A DNA stretch of 64,000 nucleotides from Marchantia polymorpha subsp. ruderalis. Its lineage: Eukaryota > Streptophyta > Marchantiopsida > Marchantiales > Marchantiaceae. Position numbers and translations under genes: made by a program. Below the pieces are notes generated by a model. It saw only the letters and a program-made list of their open reading frames with translations. It searched no databases and was not told where the DNA came from. This document shows, piece by piece, positions 55,757 through 64,000 of this stretch (positions are counted from its first letter, which is position 1; each line of letters begins with the position of its first letter). The stretch covers positions 21,474,501 through 21,538,500 of the forward strand of contig AP031356.1 in assembly GCA_037833965.1 (NCBI GenBank), given 5' to 3'.

Positions 55757-58199
55757 TGTGGTAACCCACTTTTTGTTTTTCGTCGGAATTAGAACATTTT
55801 TGATTAGTAAGTACCGTGGTAGCAGCTGTAAATAGTAATCGGTACGCAAAGCCAGAGTAAAAAGAGGATCGAGGACAGTCAAGGGGTTTTGGGCTTAGGC
55901 CACAGTGGAACACTTGGAATGGAACGGGCGGTTCACGCTGCAGGACTCGCTTCGAGCACCTTCGGCGGTAGATCACTCATAACTTCCTCAATTCTTAACG
56001 CCTTGAGTTACTTAGGGTTTTGTTGGAAAGAACTCGACGCGCTCGTTCTAACGAGCCCAAGAAAGCCTGGAACGGATGAGGACTCAAGGAGTTGTGACTG
56101 TCGGAAGATGCGAAGGAGAACGCCTACGGATAGGCGGAAGGAGTTCGTCGTTAGCAGAATATCCACCTTCGGCCCTAGATGTTCGCCTTCGGCGACGGAC
56201 GTCTTCGTGTCAACTTCAAGTCGGCAAACTCGGAGTCGGCAAACTTGAGGTCGGCGAACTCGAGGTCGGAGAACTCGAGGTCGGAAAACTCGAGGTCGGA
56301 AAACTTGAGGTCGGCGAACTCGAGGTCAAAGAACTTCAAGTCAGCAAACTCGGAGTCGGCAAACTTGAGGTCGGCGAACTCGAGGTCGAAGAACTCGAGG
56401 TCGGAAAACTCGAGGTCGGAGAACTTGAGGTCGGCAAACTCGAGGTCGGCGAACTTCAAGTCAGCAAACTCGGAGTCGGCAAACTTGAGGTTGGCAAACT
56501 CGAGGTCAAAGAACTTCAAGTCAGCAAACTCGGAGTCGGCAAACTTGAGGTCGGCGAACTCGAGGTCGGCGAACTTCAAGTCAGCGAACTCGAGGTCGGC
56601 AAACTTGAGGTCAGAGAACTCGGAGTCGGCGAAACATCGTGCGGGCGCCTTCGGCGATAACAGATAACAAGCCTTCGACAGTGTGCCTTCGGCGAAGGAT
56701 AAAACTGGCATAACTCTTTCAACTCGTAACGGTTTGACTCAGTTAGGGTCTCGTTAGAAAGAGCTTGACGCGCTCGTTCCAACGAGCCCAAGAACTCTTG
56801 AAACAGATCAAGGATCTGTGAGTTATGGGTGTCGGAAGTGACTGTTACAAATAGGCAAAGGTGCGGAAGTGCGTCTTCGGCGGTCAACGCCTTCGGAGAA
56901 CTCGGAGTCGGCGAACTCGAGGTCGGCGAACTTCAAGTCGGCAAACTCGGAGTCGGCGAACTCAAGGTCGGCAAACCGGATGCGGTTCAGAGATCTTGCG
57001 GAGTCCATATCTTTGCGATGGACGGTCGGATGGATCTGAAATTTGGTGGGACCGTTGATCTCGGTCGGCCACGCATGCCTGCACATATTCAGCCTCAGAT
57101 CTCGGATGTAAAGACGCTGGCGGCTCTGTACAGTAGGCTTAGGATTTAGATTTAGGGTTAGGGTTAGATTTAGGTTGTAAGTTAGAGGGGAAGGTAGCCG
57201 CCGACTTCTCAGGTGTAGGATCTGTTGCGGCTCGCACCCTAGCGGGTAGTGTAGTGTTAGTTAGGACCTTAGAAGGTATAAAGTAGTTCAAGGCGTTTTG
57301 CCTTTTGACTCTTCCAGTTTCGGAAGTGCAGATCAGGAACTCACTTTCTTGGCGTGTTTGTGCATTTTGGTCCTGGCACCACGTAGAGAAGCTGCAGCAT
57401 AGCGAAGTTACCGTATGTTGTAGTTGAAGGCCTTCGGCTGAATGTTCAGAGCTCGCACCCGGTTAGAGACTTGAGTAGTGCGGATCTGCACCTGCGGGTG
57501 ATTTCTGATGCTCAGAGCCGGCTGCGAGTTAGAGACTTGAACAGTTCCCCCTTACTCCTTCGAGTGACATATCCTGATTGTACTCCTACGGGAAGTTTCC
57601 CCTGAATGCCAATGTGAAGTTTCATTACTTCGTGTAAACCTTGGTTTGTAATTCAGGTTGTGTGTGTGTTACTGGATCGTGTTTTCAGTAAGTTCTCAGT
57701 CGGGTCTGCACTCCCTGCGTTTTGTGTGATAGTCGAGGGTGACGTCCACGGCGTACGTAGAGGCTTCGTTCCGAAGTGAGAAGTCCAGTCCGGGTACCCC
57801 CGCTAGTTCCTGGCGGAAGGGCAGTAAAAGCCGGAGTGGGAGGCACTTCCTGCAGAACCTCTGAGTGAACTTGCGAGACACTTTCCTCCTGAAATCCGAA
57901 GCGGAGGTCCTGACCGACCTCCGAGTTGTGCTTTTTGCCAGTTTCAGGTGTGTGTGTGTGTGTTGAGTGACCAAGCTGTACCGTGCATCCTCCGAGCATC
58001 CTCCGAGTTGAGATCCTCCTCCGAGTCGAGCCTCCGAGTCGAGCACTGCAGTATTTCTGGGAGTGACAGTCGCCTAGAATTCAAACTCTACCAAAAGTCT
58101 GTTAAATGTGACACTTTTACTCTGTGTGTTGCCTCTGTCCCTGTGGGTTCGATCTTTTTACCACCATACTGCAGTTTTAGCCTTTGGTGGGTTATTACA
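55757..58199 (+). repeat. E5 LTR 2 (2443 bp)
   Basis: Same structure as LTR 1 at +3088; no difference noticed in the stretches compared. TATA at 57277-57282. Confidence 0.95.
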
Positions 58200-58548
58200 T
58201 AAGGAGCCGACAACTTCTTTTTGGCGCCGCTGCCGGGGACAGTGTGTCAACACCAGAGTACTTGAGCAGCAATCTCAGTTAAGTCCTCAGTCGGGCCTGC
58301 ACTCCCTGCGTTTGGTGTGAGTCGAGGGTGACGTCCACGGCGTATGAAGAGGCTTCGTTCCGAAGTGGGAAGTCCAGTCCGGGTACCCTACGCTAGTTCC
58401 TGGCGGAAGGGCAGTAAAAGCCGGAGTGGGAGTCACTACCTGCAGAGCCTCTGAGTGAACTTTTGAGATGAATGCTCGGTGAATGTCGACGAGCGATGGT
58501 GTGGGGGACCTGAGTGCGAGAGCCACACGTAAGCTCCGTCGAGATTCG

Positions 58549-58582
<34 letters not shown>

Positions 58583-58844
58583 AGCTGTAGAAGAAAAACA
58601 GCGAACTACAAAGAAGACTCAAAGTGAGAACTCTGCAGAAAGATCGCCATCGCCGATTGCTGGGAGCCAAGGGCGTTCTAGTTCACCTACTGCGAGCATT
58701 GAGCACACGGTTCTATTGGAAATCCCTCCGACAGGAACTCTTCCTGGGTCAGGCCAACCTAGGAGCAATCCGTTGACAGGATCACCAATGGCAGACCCTC
58801 AAGCCAAATGTTCGCGTGGGCGCTCACAATTGAGGAGGGGGGCA
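58200..58844 (+). other. E5 internal region 2
   Basis: Copy of internal region 1 at +3088, including the 32-A run (58549-58580), the captured LTR piece, the primer-binding site (58222-58239) and the polypurine tract (58832-58842). The gag remnant starts at 58483. Confidence 0.9.
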
Positions 58845-61287
58845 TGTGGTAACCCACTTTTTGTTTTTCGTCGGAATTAGAACATTTTTGATTAGTAAGT
58901 ACCGTGGTAGCAGCTGTAAATAGTAATCGGTACGCAAAGCCAGAGTAAAAAGAGGATCGAGGACAGTCAAGGGGTTTTGGGCTTAGGCCACAGTGGAACA
59001 CTTGGAATGGAACGGGCGGTTCACGCTGCAGGACTCGCTTCGAGCACCTTCGGCGGTAGATCACTCATAACTTCCTCAATTCTTAACGCCTTGAGTTACT
59101 TAGGGTTTTGTTGGAAAGAACTCGACGCGCTCGTTCTAACGAGCCCAAGAAAGCCTGGAACGGATGAGGACTCAAGGAGTTGTGACTGTCGGAAGATGCG
59201 AAGGAGAACGCCTACGGATAGGCGGAAGGAGTTCGTCGTTAGCAGAATATCCACCTTCGGCCCTAGATGTTCGCCTTCGGCGACGGACGTCTTCGTGTCA
59301 ACTTCAAGTCGGCAAACTCGGAGTCGGCAAACTTGAGGTCGGCGAACTCGAGGTCGGAGAACTCGAGGTCGGAAAACTCGAGGTCGGAAAACTTGAGGTC
59401 GGCGAACTCGAGGTCAAAGAACTTCAAGTCAGCAAACTCGGAGTCGGCAAACTTGAGGTCGGCGAACTCGAGGTCGAAGAACTCGAGGTCGGAAAACTCG
59501 AGGTCGGAGAACTTGAGGTCGGCAAACTCGAGGTCGGCGAACTTCAAGTCAGCAAACTCGGAGTCGGCAAACTTGAGGTTGGCAAACTCGAGGTCAAAGA
59601 ACTTCAAGTCAGCAAACTCGGAGTCGGCAAACTTGAGGTCGGCGAACTCGAGGTCGGCGAACTTCAAGTCAGCGAACTCGAGGTCGGCAAACTTGAGGTC
59701 AGAGAACTCGGAGTCGGCGAAACATCGTGCGGGCGCCTTCGGCGATAACAGATAACAAGCCTTCGACAGTGTGCCTTCGGCGAAGGATAAAACTGGCATA
59801 ACTCTTTCAACTCGTAACGGTTTGACTCAGTTAGGATCTCGTTAGAAAGAGCTTGACGCGCTCGTTCCAACGAGCCCAAGAACTCTTGAAACAGATCAAG
59901 GATCTGTGAGTTATGGGTGTCGGAAGTGACTGTTACAAATAGGCAAAGGTGCGGAAGTGCGTCTTCGGCGGTCAACGCCTTCGGAGAACTCGGAGTCGGC
60001 GAACTCGAGGTCGGCGAACTTCAAGTCGGCAAACTCGGAGTCGGCGAACTCAAGGTCGGCAAACCGGATGCGGTTCAGAGATCTTGCGGAGTCCATATCT
60101 TTGCGATGGACGGTCGGATGGATCTGAAATTTGGTGGGACCGTTGATCTCGGTCGGCCACGCATGCCTGCACATATTCAGCCTCAGATCTCGGATGTAAA
60201 GACGCTGGCGGCTCTGTACAGTAGGCTTAGGATTTAGATTTAGGGTTAGGGTTAGATTTAGGTTGTAAGTTAGAGGGGAAGGTAGCCGCCGACTTCTCAG
60301 GTGTAGGATCTGTTGCGGCTCGCACCCTAGCGGGTAGTGTAGTGTTAGTTAGGACCTTAGAAGGTATAAAGTAGTTCAAGGCGTTTTGCCTTTTGACTCT
60401 TCCAGTTTCGGAAGTGCAGATCAGGAACTCACTTTCTTGGCGTGTTTGTGCATTTTGGTCCTGGCACCACGTAGAGAAGCTGCAGCATAGCGAAGTTACC
60501 GTATGTTGTAGTTGAAGGCCTTCGGCTGAATGTTCAGAGCTCGCACCCGGTTAGAGACTTGAGTAGTGCGGATCTGCACCTGCGGGTGATTTCTGATGCT
60601 CAGAGCCGGCTGCGAGTTAGAGACTTGAACAGTTCCCCCTTACTCCTTCGAGTGACATATCCTGATTGTACTCCTACGGGAAGTTTCCCCTGAATGCCAA
60701 TGTGAAGTTTCATTACTTCGTGTAAACCTTGGTTTGTAATTCAGGTTGTGTGTGTGTTACTGGATCGTGTTTTCAGTAAGTTCTCAGTCGGGTCTGCACT
60801 CCCTGCGTTTTGTGTGATAGTCGAGGGTGACGTCCACGGCGTACGTAGAGGCTTCGTTCCGAAGTGAGAAGTCCAGTCCGGGTACCCCCGCTAGTTCCTG
60901 GCGGAAGGGCAGTAAAAGCCGGAGTGGGAGGCACTTCCTGCAGAACCTCTGAGTGAACTTGCGAGACACTTTCCTCCTGAAATCCGAAGCGGAGGTCCTG
61001 ACCGACCTCCGAGTTGTGCTTTTTGCCAGTTTCAGGTGTGTGTGTGTGTGTTGAGTGACCAAGCTGTACCGTGCATCCTCCGAGCATCCTCCGAGTTGAG
61101 ATCCTCCTCCGAGTCGAGCCTCCGAGTCGAGCACTGCAGTATTTCTGGGAGTGACAGTCGCCTAGAATTCAAACTCTACCAAAAGTCTGTTAAATGTGAC
61201 ACTTTTACTCTGTGTGTTGCCTCTGTCCCTGTGGGTTCGATCTTTTTACCACCATACTGCAGTTTTAGCCTTTGGTGGGTTATTACA
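58845..61287 (+). repeat. E5 LTR 3 (2443 bp), directly upstream of the gag-protease ORF
   Basis: Same as LTRs 1 and 2 apart from one G-to-A change seen near 59835 (AGTTAGGATC where the others read AGTTAGGGTC). TATA at 60365-60370. Its last base is the A of the ATG of the downstream ORF. Confidence 0.95.
60365..60370 (+). promoter_or_regulatory. TATA box of E5 LTR 3
   Basis: TATAAA about 920 bp upstream of the ATG at 61287. If active it would transcribe the E3 gag-protease frame with an LTR-derived leader. Confidence 0.5.
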
Positions 61288-63911
61288 TGGACATTCCTCC
61301 GACAGAAACTCCTCCTGAGTTTGGCCAACCTAGGATCAGTCCGTCGATAGGATCACTGATGGCAGACCATCAAGCCAATCTCCGCCAGGTGTTTTCCCAA
61401 CCTACCACCAAACATTCGTATCCAAGATACACGGGAACGGGCGACGACGATGATGCAGATTCATACATAAAGCTCTTCGAGTCTGTCTCCATCGCCAATC
61501 GTGAGACCAGTGACGAAGACAGACTACGAATCTTTCCTAGCCTGCTACGCAGACGAGCGCGTAGCTGGTACAACCATGAGAGCACCGACCCCACTGGCAT
61601 CCGGACCTGGGCTCAGCTCAAGGAAAAGTTTCTGAGGCGGTTCCGCGAACTCGGATATGACAGTCGAGTTCTGACCCGGCTTCGAAATCTTCGACGCGAG
61701 CGGAAGGAGAATCTTCGAGACTATACTGAGAGATTCCAAGACCTCCTAGATCGAATTCCGAAGACAGGCCCAGGAGAACCATATTCGGTACAACAAGCAG
61801 TGGATTGGTATGTGACAGGGCTCTCAAGAGAAATGGAGACCTTTTGTAGGAGAGGCAAGACTGACACAATCCAAGATGTGATAGCTTCCGCGGAGACCTT
61901 TGAGACGTCAACCCTTGACACTCGAAGACGCGACCGACGGTCGACGAAGAAGAAGTCGCAAGGCGGACGTCGGAAGAGAAGGAACTCGCCTTCCTCGACA
62001 GAAGAATCAAGCTCCTCCGAATCAAGTTCTTCCTCGGAAGAGGAAGAGGACTCGTCATCTTCAGAAGAAGAAAGACGGAAGAAGAAACGCAGTGCGATCA
62101 AGAAGAAGGATCGAGGTAAGGGAATCCCAGTGAAGACTCAAGGGGACATCGCAGCCAAGGTAGACAACCTGGTGAAGAATTTTGCGGACCTGAAAGTTCA
62201 TGTAGTGGGAGGTCAAGACCGACGTAAATCACCTGCTAGACAACGAGCGAATCTCTGGTGTACTACGTGCGGACAGGTGGGACATGCCAACACGGAGTGC
62301 ATGTCCGCGCGGCCATCTTACCCAGTGAATGCGGTCGAATGGGCACCACAGTGGGAGAATCCCATGTATTATGCTGAGCCGCCCATGTATTATGCTGAGC
62401 AGGTTGAGGACACCGCCTACTCGGTACAGACAGCTCCAGCTACAACTCCGAACCCACCGGTGCATATTCCGCGCTTTGTTCCGAGGGAAATGGCGGGTAC
62501 ACTCCCACCAAGACGCATGGCACCTCCAGGCAATCACAACCGACCTCGACCACAATTCGATGGTTGCTACAACTGCGGAGACATGGGACATTACGCGCCA
62601 AGCTGTCCCCACCCGAGGAAGCCAATGGGGTATGCACCGTTGTGCAGCAATTGCAAGAAGTCTGGACATACAGCAGCCGAATGTGATCAGCCACAACTCC
62701 CTAGGCCAGCCGTGCGTTTCGTATCGACACCTGGCAAGGAAGAGGTGCAGGTCAACCAGGTAGAACTGAGTCTGGACCGAGCTGAAGGAAACGAAGTATG
62801 GCCAGAGGAAGAAGTAATGTGCGGTCGGGTAGAAACCCGAAGTTCGAAGAGGAGAGGAGAAGGCCACGAGGACACTCGCCGCCTCGAGCGTAGGGAAGAG
62901 AGGAGGAAGTCTAAAGAAGTTAGAGAAGGCCAAAGGAGAACGCCAAGTACACCTCCGGCTATGAGAAACACCCAGCCGGAGCAGAACTCAGAAAAGGCGG
63001 ACAGGTATTTGGAAGAGTCCCGGACTCGAGATTACCTTCCGGACATCAAAGATGAGGTGAGTCACCTCATCAAGGAAGCACTGGGCGCCGGAATGACATC
63101 CGACGACCGGAAGGCGGTTAGGCCCCCTACACCACTTCCGACCGCGAGTACAGGGAAACTTCCGGCTGTGAATTCCAACACTTCCTACGACATAGTGGAG
63201 GACATAGGGAGTCAGAGGGCAAATATTTCCTTCCACCAGTTGTTGGAAGACAATAAGACGTACAGAAGGATGCTGATGCTTTCGTTGCGCCGACCACGCA
63301 AAACCCGAAAAGAGAAACTTCCGGCTGTGTACAGAGTGGAAGGAGGAGACCTGGGACCTCCAGAGATCGAAGTAGAGATCGGAGGCTGCGTCATACAAAA
63401 GGTACCAGTGGACTCCGGCTCGGGCGTGAATATCATGACCGAGGAGACAGCGAACTCCTTGGGGTTCCAGACCTTCGAGCCTACATCCCGAGTGTTGCGA
63501 CTGGCCGATCAAACACGCAGAATGCCACTAGGAATGTTGAGCAATGTGAGAACCAACATTGGAGGAGTGGACTTTCAACTGTCCTACATAATACTGCAAC
63601 CTCTGATGAAGAAAGGTTATGATGTGCTGCTTGGCAGACCGTGGCTATTCGATGCCAAAGCAAGGTGTGACTGGAGTAGGAAGAGATTACAGTTCCGTAG
63701 CCCTGCGGACCCTCCGACTGTCATTACCGTACCGTGGACCAAGGTACCCCATGAGGGCGAAACACCTTCCACCACCTCCGGTTACACAACTGGAGGGGAG
63801 ACCAGCTCATCATGCACTTCAGAGACCGAAACATCGGAGGAATTTGTGGGCTACGTCACTTGCTGCTCCATTGAGGAGGAAGCAGACGAGGTGTATCCGA
63901 ATGACGAATAG
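61287..63911 (+). CDS. Gag-protease polyprotein of E3 (lacking its first 70 codons)
   Basis: 874 codons from the ATG formed by the LTR terminal A and the TSD TGG; the frame is open a few codons upstream, but those are LTR sequence. Residues about 59-205 form a Ty3/gypsy capsid domain (RRRARSWY, LKEKFLRRF, LRDYTERFQDLLDRIP). A Ser/Glu-rich and Lys-rich stretch follows. Three CCHC zinc knuckles lie at residues 325-338, 427-440 and 453-466 and would bind the RNA. An aspartic protease domain has its active-site motif DSGSG at 709 and LLGRPWL at 781. The frame ends without reverse transcriptase, so pol is probably a separate frame beyond the window. The E5 insertion removed the natural start. Confidence 0.92.
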   Translation: MDIPPTETPPEFGQPRISPSIGSLMADHQANLRQVFSQPTTKHSYPRYTGTGDDDDADSYIKLFESVSIANRETSDEDRLRIFPSLLRRRARSWYNHESTDPTGIRTWAQLKEKFLRRFRELGYDSRVLTRLRNLRRERKENLRDYTERFQDLLDRIPKTGPGEPYSVQQAVDWYVTGLSREMETFCRRGKTDTIQDVIASAETFETSTLDTRRRDRRSTKKKSQGGRRKRRNSPSSTEESSSSESSSSSEEEEDSSSSEEERRKKKRSAIKKKDRGKGIPVKTQGDIAAKVDNLVKNFADLKVHVVGGQDRRKSPARQRANLWCTTCGQVGHANTECMSARPSYPVNAVEWAPQWENPMYYAEPPMYYAEQVEDTAYSVQTAPATTPNPPVHIPRFVPREMAGTLPPRRMAPPGNHNRPRPQFDGCYNCGDMGHYAPSCPHPRKPMGYAPLCSNCKKSGHTAAECDQPQLPRPAVRFVSTPGKEEVQVNQVELSLDRAEGNEVWPEEEVMCGRVETRSSKRRGEGHEDTRRLERREERRKSKEVREGQRRTPSTPPAMRNTQPEQNSEKADRYLEESRTRDYLPDIKDEVSHLIKEALGAGMTSDDRKAVRPPTPLPTASTGKLPAVNSNTSYDIVEDIGSQRANISFHQLLEDNKTYRRMLMLSLRRPRKTRKEKLPAVYRVEGGDLGPPEIEVEIGGCVIQKVPVDSGSGVNIMTEETANSLGFQTFEPTSRVLRLADQTRRMPLGMLSNVRTNIGGVDFQLSYIILQPLMKKGYDVLLGRPWLFDAKARCDWSRKRLQFRSPADPPTVITVPWTKVPHEGETPSTTSGYTTGGETSSSCTSETETSEEFVGYVTCCSIEEEADEVYPNDE

Positions 63912-64000
63912 CAACTAGCAGCCGGACTGGGCAGAAGCGAGATCAGTCACACAGAGGGGATTGTTGACCCGAGTGATTGCTGCGAACTGCAACTCAGTCC
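63912..64000. other. Internal region of E3 after the gag-protease stop
   Basis: Too short to judge; no start of a pol frame identified before the window ends. Confidence 0.5.

Larger units (their letters stand above)
52669..61287 (+). mobile_element. E5: non-autonomous LTR element with three LTRs and two internal regions
   Basis: LTR 52669-55111, internal 55112-55756, LTR 55757-58199, internal 58200-58844, LTR 58845-61287, an exact 3088-bp period. Each internal region has a primer-binding site (55134-55151, 58222-58239), a short gag remnant and a polypurine tract (55744-55754, 58832-58842), but no pol. The LTR ends and R/U5 match the long-LTR family, while U3 lacks the big ORF and has a 15-bp minisatellite instead. 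The three-LTR state suggests unequal recombination between LTRs. Confidence 0.93.
42116..64000 (+). mobile_element. E3: Ty3/gypsy-type LTR retrotransposon, 5' part, with E4 and E5 nested inside
   Basis: Begins TGTGGTAACACAC at 42116, inserted in the minus-strand frame of E1c; the left five bases are GTGCG. Order: 5' LTR (42116-46427 and 51809-52375, about 4.9 kb, split by E4), spacer, primer-binding site 52398-52415, gag start 52459, E5 insertion, then gag and protease to 63911. Reverse transcriptase, RNase H, integrase and the 3' LTR would lie beyond the window. The LTR carries an intact 851-codon ORF in the same orientation as gag. Confidence 0.9.

Noticed and set aside
61272..61286. Upstream Met of the gag-protease frame
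   Set aside because: These codons lie in the E5 LTR end, so they are not part of the original gene.

Overview
The window looks like nuclear DNA of a land plant, most probably a non-seed plant such as a bryophyte or lycophyte (low confidence at that level). The evidence is a plant-type Tubby-like gene with spliced exons, AT-rich gene-poor stretches, and Ty3/gypsy-type LTR retroelements whose primer-binding site resembles the tRNA-Asp type used by plant Athila/Tat-like elements. There is no sign of bacterial or organellar gene organisation.

Left part (1-31404): mostly unique, gene-poor DNA. The one gene I recognise is a Tubby-like protein gene on the + strand at about 18.7-20.4 kb. One intron is placed confidently because splicing it rejoins a conserved Tubby motif. 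A GC-rich stretch at 16.8-17.42 kb may be its promoter and 5' leader. Two AT-rich deserts (about 8.0-10.8 and 24.45-28.1 kb) hold nothing I can name. Small features include two strong hairpins at 15.37-15.53 kb, a 98-bp tandem duplication at 11.06 kb, an exon-like 120-bp tandem duplication at 29.37 kb, and faint coding signals at 29.6-30.7 kb.

Right part (31405-64000): a nest of related LTR retroelements, resolved by their TG...CA termini and 5-bp target-site duplications (TSDs). E1 (minus strand, decayed, rearranged) starts at 31405. E2 (34712-39573, minus) is a solo LTR inside E1. E3 (42116 to beyond the window end, plus) is inserted in E1 and carries a 5' LTR, primer-binding site, and gag-protease. 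E4 (46428-51803, minus) is a solo LTR inside the 5' LTR of E3 (TSD TAAAC). E5 (52669-61287, plus) is a short non-autonomous relative with three 2443-bp LTRs in tandem, inserted in the gag gene of E3 (TSD TGGAC).

The most unusual observation is that the long LTRs of this family (about 4.9-5.4 kb) each contain a large open reading frame, 851 or 956 codons from a conserved Met. It lies in the part upstream of the LTR's TATA box, that is in U3, in the same orientation as gag. Three copies are intact. Two of them (E2 and E3) have exactly the same length despite substitutions, and E4 is only distantly similar but keeps the same architecture: a conserved globular N-terminal domain, a disordered Pro/Thr/Arg-rich middle, an acidic patch, a long coiled coil and a basic C-terminus. 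A U3-encoded protein recalls the U3 genes of some vertebrate retroviruses, but I know of no described plant counterpart. Just downstream of the TATA box is a short hairpin whose stem changes in a compensatory way between copies, and U3 carries further conserved palindromes.

The E5 insertion separates the first 70 codons of gag from the rest, yet its terminal A plus the TSD makes a new ATG exactly at the boundary, directly behind a complete LTR promoter.
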